Made by a program: the position numbers and the translations under genes. DNA of 23,981 bases from CAZFPT01 sp046541875 (GTDB lineage Bacteria > Planctomycetota > Phycisphaerae > SM23-33), in assembly GCA_046541875.1 (NCBI GenBank), contig JBKHCL010000049.1:1-23981 (forward strand). Reading direction: 5' to 3'. Each line of letters begins with the position of its first letter. The first letter of the stretch is position 1. The notes below the pieces were generated by a model. The model ran no database searches. It was not told the origin of the DNA and saw only the letters and a list, made by a program, of their open reading frames with translations. Shown here one piece after another: positions 1-7,026 of the stretch.

Positions 1-19
1 GCTTCCAGCCCATGAATAC

Positions 20-148
20 ACGGCCTGGAAGGCCGTGCTACGGGGTGCGTTCTATCCCCCACCTGACGGTGGGGGCTTGTAGGCCGTAGGGCCCGCAACT
101 TGTTGCGGGCGGAACGACTGAAAGGCCTTGCTACGACCCCTGAGGGTC
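20..148. repeat. Cluster of four short hairpins with a repeated 17-bp unit
   Basis: This noncoding stretch lies just beyond the 3' end of the nifU-like gene. Four perfect inverted repeats are visible: 20-36 (6-bp stem ACGGCC, 5-nt loop), 56-75 (8-bp stem CCCCCACC, loop TGAC), 91-110 (9-bp stem GCCCGCAAC, loop TT) and 135-148 (5-bp stem GACCC, loop CTGA). A 17-bp unit occurs at 27-43 and again at 120-136 with 14 of 17 bases matching. No T-tract follows the stems, so a classical intrinsic terminator is not evident. The pattern resembles an intergenic REP-like repeat cluster. Transcript-end protection of the Fe-S operon is possible but inferred. Confidence 0.6.
86..114. repeat. 29-bp dispersed repeat, left copy
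   Basis: This copy begins GTAGGGCCCGCAAC and ends GGGCGGAA. It matches 23953-23981 in the same orientation with 28 of 29 bases identical. The only difference is in the 2-nt loop of an internal 9-bp hairpin (TT here, TC there), so both stems are preserved. Two near-identical intergenic copies almost 24 kb apart indicate a genome-dispersed palindromic element rather than chance. Confidence 0.75.
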
Positions 149-155
149 CTTGCGG

Positions 156-542
156 TCAGTCTTTGTTGTTCTTGCGTTTCCAGTCGTCGATGGCGGCACG
201 GACGGCGTCTTCGGTGAGCACGGAGCAGTGCACCTTGGGGGCGGGCAGGTCGAGCTCTTCGGCGATGTGGGCGTCTTTGATGGAGACGGCATCTTCGATG
301 CTTTTGCCCATCAGCCATTCGGTGGCGAGCGAGCCGGAAGCGATGGCCGCCCCGCAGCCGAAGGTCTTGAAGCGGACGTCTTCGATGATCCCGTCGTCGG
401 AGATTTTCAACCAGAGCTTGGTCACGTCTCCGCACTGGCCGGCCGTCACGTTGGCCAGTCCGACGCTGGGGTCGCTTTCGTCCAGAGAGCCCACGTTGCG
501 GGGGTTCTCAAAATGGTCCATCATCTTTTCGCTGAACTGCAT
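156..542 (-). CDS. nifU: NifU/IscU-type iron-sulfur cluster scaffold protein
   Basis: This 128-residue protein is the scaffold on which [2Fe-2S] and [4Fe-4S] clusters are built from sulfur supplied by a cysteine desulfurase, then passed to apoproteins in the cytoplasm. The three ligand cysteines of the IscU fold are all present: C37 in GQCGD, C63 in FGCGAA and C106 in VHCSVL. D39, which promotes cluster release in the family, is also present. The length fits stand-alone IscU or the N-terminal domain of NifU. The ferredoxin-like and C-terminal Nfu domains of full NifU are absent. A GAGGA ribosome site sits 7 nt before the ATG. It is the last gene of the Rrf2-desulfurase-scaffold operon, 57 nt after the desulfurase gene. 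A nifU label rather than iscU follows the operon type and is a naming choice. Confidence 0.95.
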   Translation of the reverse strand: MQFSEKMMDHFENPRNVGSLDESDPSVGLANVTAGQCGDVTKLWLKISDDGIIEDVRFKTFGCGAAIASGSLATEWLMGKSIEDAVSIKDAHIAEELDLPAPKVHCSVLTEDAVRAAIDDWKRKNNKD

Positions 543-599
543 GGCACGTCCTCGTTGGCCGACCCGGAATTGGGGCGGGCGAGTCTGATTGTAGCGGAC

Positions 600-1835
600 T
601 TATCCGGCGGAGCAACCCCCACCCGGGCAGCAGCCCTCCGGGCCACACTGCCGGGAGGAGGCCTCTTCGTAGAACGGGCTGAGTTCCCGCAGCAGGTGCA
701 CGGGTTTGGCGATAAGCGAGACGGCGTGGTCGATCTCCTCCTCGGTGGTGAATCGACCGATCGAAAAGCGGATGCTTCCCTGGGCCCGTCGGTGGTCGAA
801 CCCCATCGCCTCCAGCACGTGGCTGGACTCGTGCGAGGCGGTCGTGCAGGCCGACCCGGTCGCGACGGCCAGGTCGCGCAGTCGGGTGATGAGGGCTTCG
901 GCTTCGATGTACTGGAAGGAGAGGTTCAGGGTGTTGGGCAGGCGTGCGTCGGGATGGCCGTTGAGGTGAACGTCCTCGACCTCGGCGACGATCCCGCTGT
1001 GGAGGCGGTCGCGCAGACCCGCCAGTCGGGCGGCTTCATCGTGCATCCGGTCGGCGGCGATGTCGCAGGCGGCTCCGAAGCCGACGATTCCCGGAACGTT
1101 CAGCGTGCCGGATCGACGGTTCCGCTCGTGCCCGCCGCCGTGCATCTGAATCGCCAGGCGGACGGCGGGGTCTTTGCGCCGGACGTACAGGCAGCCGACG
1201 CCCTTGGGGCCGTAGATTTTGTGGGCCGAGATGCTCAGCAGATCGATGCCCATCGAGTCGACGTCGGTGGGCAGCTTTCCGACGCTCTGGGTGGCGTCGC
1301 AGTGGAACAGCACGCCCCGTTCCTTCGCGACGGCCCCGATGCGGGCAACGGGATTCAGCGTGCCGGTTTCATTGTTGGCCGACATGACGGAGACCAGGAT
1401 GGTGCGGTCGGTGATGGCCTCGGCGACCTGGTCTGCCGAGATGACGCCGGAGGAATCGGGCGTCAGCCAGGTGACCTCGGCGCCCTGGGTTTCGAGATAC
1501 TCGCACACGTCGATGACGGCTTTGTGTTCGGTCCGCGAGGTGACGATGTGGTTGCCCTTCTCGCGGTAGTTCTCGAAGACGCCCTTGATCGCGAGATTGT
1601 CGCTCTCGGTGGCCCCGGAGGTGAAGACGATCTCGCGCGGATCGGCGTTGATCAGCTCGGCGACCTGCTCGCGCGCGTCCTCGACCCCCTGGCGGGCCTG
1701 TTGCCCGAAGGTGTGCAGTTCGCTGGCGGCATTGCCGAACTGCTCACGCAGGAAGGGAAGCATCGTATCCAGCGCCCGCGGGTCGACGGGAGTGGTGGCG
1801 TTGTAGTCCATGTAGATGGGCGTCTTGACAGCCAT
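600..1835 (-). CDS. nifS: Cysteine desulfurase (NifS/IscS family) with cysteine-rich tail
   Basis: This PLP enzyme converts L-cysteine to alanine and hands the persulfide sulfur to the adjacent scaffold protein. Visible hallmarks in the 411-residue product are TSGATESDN (72-80), H104, D180 in HCDATQS, the PLP lysine K206 in SAHKIYGPKG, and the catalytic cysteine C330 in the mobile loop GSACTTASHESSHV. That loop type places it in the group I NifS/IscS class rather than SufS. An unusual feature is the C-terminal tail after about residue 393, which ends in a Gly/Pro-rich stretch with four cysteines (C397, C402, C403, C408). Family members commonly stop near 390-400 residues; IscS proteins have a tail that contacts IscU, but not usually this cysteine density. 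The gene starts 15 nt after the Rrf2 gene, with GAGG about 9 nt before the ATG. Confidence 0.95.
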   Translation of the reverse strand: MAVKTPIYMDYNATTPVDPRALDTMLPFLREQFGNAASELHTFGQQARQGVEDAREQVAELINADPREIVFTSGATESDNLAIKGVFENYREKGNHIVTSRTEHKAVIDVCEYLETQGAEVTWLTPDSSGVISADQVAEAITDRTILVSVMSANNETGTLNPVARIGAVAKERGVLFHCDATQSVGKLPTDVDSMGIDLLSISAHKIYGPKGVGCLYVRRKDPAVRLAIQMHGGGHERNRRSGTLNVPGIVGFGAACDIAADRMHDEAARLAGLRDRLHSGIVAEVEDVHLNGHPDARLPNTLNLSFQYIEAEALITRLRDLAVATGSACTTASHESSHVLEAMGFDHRRAQGSIRFSIGRFTTEEEIDHAVSLIAKPVHLLRELSPFYEEASSRQCGPEGCCPGGGCSAG

Positions 1836-1850
1836 CGGTCCATCCTCGTT

Positions 1851-2279
1851 TCAGTTCTGCTCCGGGTGGGTCGGGTCGTTGAGCATGTCCTGCAGGTGAA
1901 CCTCCCGGAGCACCTCGTAGATTCGCTCGTTGACTTTCCGCACCGGATCGGCGATCGGGCACTTCTCCACCATTCTACACCCTTTCGGTTCCATTCCTGT
2001 GCAATCGGCGAAACGAATGGGTCCTTCCAGGGCGATTACGATGTCGGCCATCGAGATTTCAGTCGGGTCATGCGAGAGACGATACCCGCCTCGGGCACCG
2101 CGTGTGCTCTGCACGAAACCGGCCGCCGACAACTCCTTCAGTACATTCATCAACAACGAGGACGGAACGCCAAAAAGTTCCGCAATCTCCCGTGCGCTGG
2201 CGACTTGTCCGTCTTCCAGCGTCGCCAGATGCGTCATCGCAACCAGTCCGTAACCAGCCTTCTTTGTGATACTGAGCAT
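1851..2279 (-). CDS. Rrf2-family transcriptional regulator, IscR-like
   Basis: This 142-residue winged-helix regulator probably senses Fe-S status and controls its own operon. The family signature MLSITKKAGYG opens the protein and the helix-turn-helix covers roughly residues 25-65 (ending in GGYRL). A cysteine triplet follows at C93, C101 and C107, with spacing C-x7-C-x5-C. This is the position where IscR-type members hold a [2Fe-2S] cluster; E. coli IscR has C-x5-C-x5-C. I chose the second ATG (2279) over one 9 nt upstream (2288): the AAAGGA ribosome site abuts the first ATG but lies 9 nt from the second, and the family consensus begins at the second. It is first in the operon, ahead of nifS and nifU. 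It could repress or activate; that cannot be told from sequence. Confidence 0.9.
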   Translation of the reverse strand: MLSITKKAGYGLVAMTHLATLEDGQVASAREIAELFGVPSSLLMNVLKELSAAGFVQSTRGARGGYRLSHDPTEISMADIVIALEGPIRFADCTGMEPKGCRMVEKCPIADPVRKVNERIYEVLREVHLQDMLNDPTHPEQN

Positions 2280-2319
2280 TCCGGGCATTCCTTTCAGTAA
2301 CAGCGAAAAACCAAAAAAA

Positions 2320-2331
2320 GCACAATTGTCC
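2320..2331. promoter_or_regulatory. Candidate operator palindrome at the Fe-S operon start site
   Basis: An ACAATTGT palindrome (2322-2329) lies just downstream of the predicted minus-strand -10 box, around +3 to +10 of the expected transcript. That is a typical place for a repressor site. Binding by the Rrf2 protein encoded next to it is inferred. The site does not match the long E. coli IscR type 1 consensus. Confidence 0.35.
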
Positions 2332-2338
2332 TACGCAT

Positions 2339-2367
2339 ATCGTACAACATTCCCTCCAATTCGACAA
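2339..2367 (-). promoter_or_regulatory. Predicted promoter of the rrf2-nifS-nifU operon
   Basis: Reading the minus strand, TTGTCG (2362-2367) and TACGAT (2339-2344) are separated by exactly 17 bp. Each matches 4 of 6 bases of the sigma-70 consensus. The predicted start near 2332 leaves a leader of about 50 nt before the regulator's ATG. No other spaced pair nearer the gene looked better. Confidence 0.45.
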
Positions 2368-2397
2368 GGCCCGCTTCCCCGCAGCCGGCAGCGAAAT

Positions 2398-2457
2398 TCA
2401 TTGCCCGGTTTCTGCTTTGGCAGTGACCTTGTAGAATAGGAAAGGCAAAAGGGACAT
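2398..2457 (-). CDS. Possible 19-residue leader or small protein
   Basis: A 20-codon minus-strand ORF (MSLLPFLFYKVTAKAETGQ) starts with ATG exactly 8 nt after a perfect GGAGG ribosome site (2466-2470). It lies about 120 nt upstream of the Rrf2 gene in the same direction, and the predicted operon promoter lies just past its end. It has a short hydrophobic start (LLPFLF) and no cysteines. The strong ribosome site is the only positive evidence; a chance ORF of this length is easy. If transcribed from further upstream it could be a leader peptide for the Fe-S operon or an independent small protein. Confidence 0.25.
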   Translation of the reverse strand: MSLLPFLFYKVTAKAETGQ

Positions 2458-2689
2458 AAAGGGTACCTCCAATAAGTGTGAAGATCAAACAGTTTGGCCG
2501 CGTGAGTTTTGGGATTTTGGGTTGTCGATTGGTCGCTGCGTCGACAGTATGATGTGAATGGCCCGCCACGAGCCCGGGTCGGATCGGCCAAAAGCGACTG
2601 CCCGTCGCCTGCCGATGTACATGACGCAAAAAACTTCGTGCTTCTCGCAGTCCATGCCGGTTTCTGCCCCAACGGTCGACGGAGAGAGT

Positions 2690-3373
2690 ATGCATCGCAA
2701 TCGGCGAATTCAGCGTGTGTTGCTGACGGGCTTGGCCGTCCTGGCGTTGGCGGGGGGAGCCTGTCGCCGCGATCGCCCCGTCGAGGATCCGAACCAGCTT
2801 TCCGAGTCAAACCAGACGTACAACCCTCCCATCGTCCATCCGTCGGACGCGAACGTTCGCACCGACGGCAATACCGTCTCGTCGCCCAAGCTGGATCATC
2901 GACCGATCCCCGCCGCGCAACTGGCCCGGCTGCACGCCCTCAAGGAGAAAGTTGTCCGTGCGGCGCACTATCTCGCGGAGCATGGCAGGGACGCTTTGGG
3001 CGAGTTCGGCGATCCGAACAGCCGCTGGGGTCGTGAGCCGTATGTGTTTGTCTGGACGATTCAGGGGGTCTGCATCGCCCACCCGAATAACCGCAACCTG
3101 GTCGGCAGAAATCTCATGGGGCTGACCGACACGCAAGGCGACAACTTCGCGATTAAGTTCGCCCGGATCGCCACCGACAAGGCCAACGCTTACCAGGGAT
3201 GGTGCGACTACTACTGGAACCCGCCCGGCAGCGACGAATCGACCCAGAAGGTGAGCTTCATCAAACGCGTGTCCGGGCGAACCTGGCTGGTGGGGGCGGG
3301 GTTGTATGCAGACCTCTCTGCCGACCGGGTGCGCCACGCGATGCGCGATCCCAACGCGATGGTGACGCCATGA
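2690..3373 (+). CDS. Secreted single-Cache (sCache_2-like) lipoprotein sensor
   Basis: This 227-residue exported protein carries one Cache-type ligand-binding domain, the PAS-like extracytoplasmic fold found in chemoreceptors and kinases. The ATG at 2690 has GGAG 5 nt upstream and opens a signal peptide: basic MHRNRRIQR, hydrophobic LLTGLAVLALAGGA, then C25. C25 is a possible lipidation site, although GGAC is not a strict lipobox. The domain spans about residues 80-220 with the family pattern YVFVWTIQGVCIAHPNN, LVGRNLMGLTD and a closing RTWLVGAGLYAD. There is no membrane or output domain, so it cannot signal alone. Its TGA overlaps the ATG of the histidine kinase by 4 nt (ATGA), so the two are probably translationally coupled partners: ligand reader and transducer. 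The ligand is unknown; Cache domains often bind small organic acids or amino acids. Confidence 0.8.
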   Translation: MHRNRRIQRVLLTGLAVLALAGGACRRDRPVEDPNQLSESNQTYNPPIVHPSDANVRTDGNTVSSPKLDHRPIPAAQLARLHALKEKVVRAAHYLAEHGRDALGEFGDPNSRWGREPYVFVWTIQGVCIAHPNNRNLVGRNLMGLTDTQGDNFAIKFARIATDKANAYQGWCDYYWNPPGSDESTQKVSFIKRVSGRTWLVGAGLYADLSADRVRHAMRDPNAMVTP

Positions 3374-6042
3374 GCGAACCCCGCAAGCTCACGATTCGCC
3401 AGCGCGTCCTGGTGTTGCTTCTGCTGGGGATCCTTGGAATCGTCGGGATGGCCGGTGTGATCGGCTACGCCCTGCACCGCACGAGTTCGCTGCTGGGGGA
3501 GGCATCCAGCGCCGGTGAGATCGCGCGAGGTTCCGAACGCCTTCGGGCCAACCAGGAACGCTTCCTGCGGAACCCCCGCCAGGACCACGCCCAGCGCACC
3601 ATCGCAGCGCTGGATCGCCTCGAAGGGCGAATCCATCGGGCCAATGAACGGTTCGGCCGGTTGCGACGCCAGAAGGAACTGCTCGATGAGTATCGCCCGC
3701 GGCTGGCGCGGGTCATCGGCCTGTCCCTGCAACTGGAGAGCGACCTGTCCCGCTTCCAGGGCGCCGGTTCCGGGCTGATCGAGGACATCCGCAGCAAGAT
3801 CATCGACCGTGCCGAGATACTCGACGTGCGCGACATGATGGCCGACCGATCGGTGAACGTTACGCACGACGCCCTGGCCAACTCCGCCTCGGTCATCATC
3901 GAGCAGATAAGCCGGACGGAACTGAATATCGCGAAGTGGTTCCTCAGTCGGCCGAACGTGACGTACCGGGAACACCGCGATCAGATCCGTGAGACGATTC
4001 AGAAAGAGCTGGAGAAGATCCGGTATTTCCTGGTGGCCATCGACGACGAGAAGCTCTTCTCGGCCGCCGAAAAGCTGCATGAGCGGGTCGAAGGGTTGCA
4101 TGAGATCCACCTGACCATCGAGGCCGACCGGGCCCGGCGGGACGGGCAACTGGCCAGTCTCAGGCCGTTGGGGCGTGAGTTGTTCGGTCTGAATCGACAG
4201 GAGTCGATCGCCATCCAACGCCAAAGCCGCCGGACGCACGATCAAGTGATGGTGCTCAGCCTGATCGTCGGGGCGGCGTTCCTCCTGCCAACCCTTCTGA
4301 TCGGCTGGCGGCTGGGGCGGTCCATCGTGCATTCGCTCCAGTCCACCGTGAAGGTGCTGCACCGAGTGGACCTCAATCGTCTCGACGAGCCATTCGGACA
4401 GACGGACGGATTGGGCGATATTCCCGACGACGAGATCGGGCGGTTGATCCGGGCGTTGGACGATATGCGCCGTCGGCTTCGCGAGGGAATCGCCCAGCGC
4501 GAGCAGGCCCAGCAGGCGCTGCAGCGCAACGAGCAGAACCTCCGCATCACGCTCAACTCCATTGCCGACGGCGTGATCGCCACCGACGCCCAGGGACGGG
4601 TGACGCAGATGAATCCCGTCGCCGAGCAACTGACCGGCTGGTTGCTCGGGGAAGCAGAGGGACGCGACGTGGAAGAGGTCTATCGGCTGAATCTGGGAGA
4701 TCCCGACGACGACCAGTCGGCCGCCTTCGACGAAGAAGTCTGGCTGATCGCTCGCGATGGAACGCGGCGCCGGGTTGCTGCCAGCGAGTCGCCGATTGTC
4801 GACGAGCAGGGCAACGAACTCGGCGAGGTGGTGGTCTTCCAGGACATCAGCGAGGAAGTGCAGCTGCAGGAGCAGCTCCGTCACGCCCAGAAGATGGAGG
4901 CCGTCGGGCAACTCGCCGGGGGCGTAGCCCACGATTTCAACAACCTGCTGACCGCGATCATGGGCAGTGCAGCCCTGCTGGCGATGCGGCTGGGAGAGGA
5001 CCACGAGGAAGCCGGTCTCGTCGAACAGATCACATTGGCCTCCGGACGGGCCGCCGACCTGACCAAGCAACTGCTGGCGTTCTCCCGGAAGGGGCGGATG
5101 CAGAGCACCTCGGTGGACCTTCACGAGATGGTGGGCGAAGTCCATCGGCTGATTACGCGGAGCATCGATCGGCGGATCGAGATCGTCTGCGACCTCCAGG
5201 CCGATCGCCCGATCGTGCATGGCGATCCGACGCAGTTGCAGAACGCGCTGCTGAACCTCTGCGTCAATGCCCGCGACGCGATGCCCCAGGGCGGAACGCT
5301 TACCCTGGCCACCCGCAATGTGACCCTCTCTGGCGAGGAGCTGGAGCATTGGCCCGAGGACCTCGTCCCCGGCGAATATGTGCAGGTTGAGGTGCGGGAT
5401 ACCGGCGTGGGCATGGACGAAGCCCTGCAGACTCGCATCTTCGAGCCGTTCTTCACCACCAAGCCCGAGGGCGAGGGAACCGGGCTGGGGCTGGCCGGCG
5501 TCTACGGCTGCGTGCAGAGTCATGGCGGGGCGATTCGGGTGGAATCCGCTCCGGGTCAGGGGTCCACCTTCCGCCTGCTGTTGCCCGCATCGATCAGCCG
5601 AAACAGGCATCTGCCCCGTCGCCGGGGCGAGGGTGTGGTCCGGGGCGAGGGGACCGTGCTGGTCATCGACGACGACGAGGCGGTCCGGAAGATGCTCGCC
5701 AGGGCAGTGGGCGAGTTGGGCTATGAGGTGTTCACCGCCGCTGACGGCCCGGATGGAATCGAAACGTTTACCCGCGCCCACGAGGAGATCGACGTGGTGA
5801 TCCTGGACATGGTCATGCCCCGCCTCGGCGGGGAGGAAACGTTCCACCGGCTCGAGCAGATCGACCCGGACGTGCCGGTCTTGATCGCGTCGGGGTACGC
5901 ACGGAATGTCGCGGTGGATCGTCTGACGCAGGCGGGGGCAGCCGGCTTCCTGGCCAAGCCGTTTCAGTTGGACGAGCTGAGCCGACTCCTCGCGCAAATC
6001 GGTCAGCCGGGCGCGGGCGGATCGGCCATCTCGGGCGAGTAG
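3370..6042 (+). CDS. Hybrid sensor histidine kinase (HAMP-PAS-HisKA-HATPase-REC)
   Basis: This 890-residue inner-membrane kinase autophosphorylates on histidine and passes phosphate to its own receiver domain. In order it has: TM1 (13-33); a long, mostly helical, charged extracytoplasmic region (about 34-291); TM2 (292-314); HAMP (about 315-372, ending DDEIGRLIRALDDM); PAS (about 384-495, IADGVIATDAQGRVTQMNP); HisKA with phospho-acceptor H521 in GGVAHDFNNLL; HATPase with N-box N633, DTGVGMD (677-683) and GEGTGLGLAG (701-710); and REC (about 762-878) with D767-D769, phospho-acceptor D813 and K863. The HisKA sequence is the type common in PAS hybrid kinases. The sensor region has no Cache fold of its own, so the coupled lipoprotein may supply ligand recognition. 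No DNA-binding response regulator is encoded nearby, so the output is unknown. The start is fixed by the ATGA overlap. Confidence 0.93.
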   Translation: MSEPRKLTIRQRVLVLLLLGILGIVGMAGVIGYALHRTSSLLGEASSAGEIARGSERLRANQERFLRNPRQDHAQRTIAALDRLEGRIHRANERFGRLRRQKELLDEYRPRLARVIGLSLQLESDLSRFQGAGSGLIEDIRSKIIDRAEILDVRDMMADRSVNVTHDALANSASVIIEQISRTELNIAKWFLSRPNVTYREHRDQIRETIQKELEKIRYFLVAIDDEKLFSAAEKLHERVEGLHEIHLTIEADRARRDGQLASLRPLGRELFGLNRQESIAIQRQSRRTHDQVMVLSLIVGAAFLLPTLLIGWRLGRSIVHSLQSTVKVLHRVDLNRLDEPFGQTDGLGDIPDDEIGRLIRALDDMRRRLREGIAQREQAQQALQRNEQNLRITLNSIADGVIATDAQGRVTQMNPVAEQLTGWLLGEAEGRDVEEVYRLNLGDPDDDQSAAFDEEVWLIARDGTRRRVAASESPIVDEQGNELGEVVVFQDISEEVQLQEQLRHAQKMEAVGQLAGGVAHDFNNLLTAIMGSAALLAMRLGEDHEEAGLVEQITLASGRAADLTKQLLAFSRKGRMQSTSVDLHEMVGEVHRLITRSIDRRIEIVCDLQADRPIVHGDPTQLQNALLNLCVNARDAMPQGGTLTLATRNVTLSGEELEHWPEDLVPGEYVQVEVRDTGVGMDEALQTRIFEPFFTTKPEGEGTGLGLAGVYGCVQSHGGAIRVESAPGQGSTFRLLLPASISRNRHLPRRRGEGVVRGEGTVLVIDDDEAVRKMLARAVGELGYEVFTAADGPDGIETFTRAHEEIDVVILDMVMPRLGGEETFHRLEQIDPDVPVLIASGYARNVAVDRLTQAGAAGFLAKPFQLDELSRLLAQIGQPGAGGSAISGE

Positions 6043-6054
6043 TCGCTTCGACCC

Positions 6055-6837
6055 TCAGGCCAGCAGGTTCCGGAGGTACCACGCTTCGCGGCGTGCGACC
6101 TCCTCGGGGTTCTCTCCCATCCACTCGACGGACACGAATCCGTCAAACCCCAGCGATTCCAGCCGTTCGAGAATGGCTGGGTAGTCGATCGAGCCTTCGG
6201 CGAGGAGGCACTTACCGGCATCGTTTCGGTTGGTTGCATGCACGTGGCGGGTGGCGGCTCCCAGGGCGTCGGCGGCAGCCAACTCGTCCGGGGTGAACGT
6301 GCTGGGCTGGAAGATCAGCCCCACGTTGCGCCGGTCGATCCGTTCGAGAAGCTTGCGGGTCGCCGGGACGGTGTCCATCAGGTTCCGCGGGTGGGTTTCC
6401 AGCGCCCAGATGAGGTCGCGGGCATCATCGGCGAGTTGCTGAATGCTTTCGGTCGCCCGGTCCCACTGTTCGTCGTCGGCGTCGACAGAACCGACCTTCC
6501 CGGTGAACACGCGAACCCCGCGCGACCCCAGCAGCCGGGCCGCCGAGAGAACCCGCCGACCCAGTTGAATGCTGTTCCGGGCCGATCCCTCGTCGGTGGT
6601 GAAATCAAAGTACGGCGAGAGCATCGCCACAGCCAGGCCGGCCTCGGCCAACCGACGCCCCAGATCGATCAGCCCGTCGTCGCTGAGATGCTCCACGTGT
6701 GGCCACCACAACTCGACGGCGTCGTACCCAGCCTCCGACAGCAGAGGCCAGATCTCGTCGATGGGCGTTTCGACGACGCGATTCGAGCCCCATTTGTCGC
6801 TCTGAAATGCGATCGTGCAGAAACAGGAACCAGCCAT
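6055..6837 (-). CDS. Sugar phosphate isomerase/epimerase-like TIM-barrel protein
   Basis: This 260-residue protein belongs to the xylose isomerase-like / AP endonuclease 2 TIM-barrel superfamily, which rearranges sugars, inosols or similar polyols using a divalent metal. Barrel landmarks are YDAVELWWP, ALETHPRN (Glu ligand position), HVHATNR and the closing FVSVEWMGENPEEVA with its Glu. Where most members have an Asp-x-x-His pair, this one reads VGLIFQPSTF, so a usual metal ligand appears replaced by Gln. The true substrate is not predictable. I placed the start at ATG 6837, because GGGAG lies 8 nt upstream. A TTG five codons earlier (6852) would put that ribosome site inside the gene. It converges with the kinase (12 nt apart) and is divergent from the hydroxyacid dehydrogenase gene. 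Confidence 0.8.
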   Translation of the reverse strand: MAGSCFCTIAFQSDKWGSNRVVETPIDEIWPLLSEAGYDAVELWWPHVEHLSDDGLIDLGRRLAEAGLAVAMLSPYFDFTTDEGSARNSIQLGRRVLSAARLLGSRGVRVFTGKVGSVDADDEQWDRATESIQQLADDARDLIWALETHPRNLMDTVPATRKLLERIDRRNVGLIFQPSTFTPDELAAADALGAATRHVHATNRNDAGKCLLAEGSIDYPAILERLESLGFDGFVSVEWMGENPEEVARREAWYLRNLLA

Positions 6838-7026
6838 GGAACTTTCTCCCAATACTCAATACAGTACAGCCCAACAGCTATCCGGCGACAAGACGGACGC
6901 TCCGGCCCGGTCGCCCAATGCGAAATGCGTCAAAATATACTGTAGGTGTTACGAATATCACGAATTGTATCGCGCCCTAACTGCTTATGCAATAGACGTT
7001 CACCCGGAAAGTTGACGAAAAGTACC
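6838..7026. promoter_or_regulatory. Divergent promoter region, isomerase / hydroxyacid dehydrogenase
   Basis: This 189-bp A+T-rich gap must carry promoters for both flanking genes. On the minus strand, TTGTCG (6886-6891) and TGTACT (6863-6868) are 17 bp apart; the -35 hexamer is the same as in the predicted Fe-S operon promoter. On the plus strand, TTGTAT (6965-6970) and TGCAAT (6988-6993) are 17 bp apart but weak, and a TATACT at 6936-6941 lacks a -35 partner. A short direct repeat, ACGAAT at 6951-6956 and 6960-6965, sits between them and could be a regulator site. All are pattern matches only. Confidence 0.35.

Larger units (their letters stand above)
2280..2689. other. 410-bp noncoding divergent region
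   Basis: This gap separates the Fe-S operon (minus) from the Cache lipoprotein gene (plus) and is clearly richer in A+T than its surroundings. It holds the minus-strand promoter, the palindrome and the possible small ORF listed separately. For the plus-strand gene, TATGAT at 2548-2553 is a good -10 candidate (5 of 6), but no convincing -35 box stands 16-18 bp before it. An in-frame ATG at 2558 could extend the lipoprotein ORF, but the hydrophobic signal segment and ribosome site favour 2690. Confidence 0.5.

Noticed and set aside
150..2300. 716-codon plus-strand ORF opposite the whole Fe-S operon
   Set aside because: It is exactly antisense to three clearly recognised genes, its translation is low-complexity Gly/Val/Asp-rich, and such open antisense frames are usual in high-GC DNA.
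3211..5997. 928-codon minus-strand ORF opposite the histidine kinase
   Set aside because: Antisense shadow. The plus frame holds all kinase motifs, and the minus translation has no recognisable domain or ribosome site.
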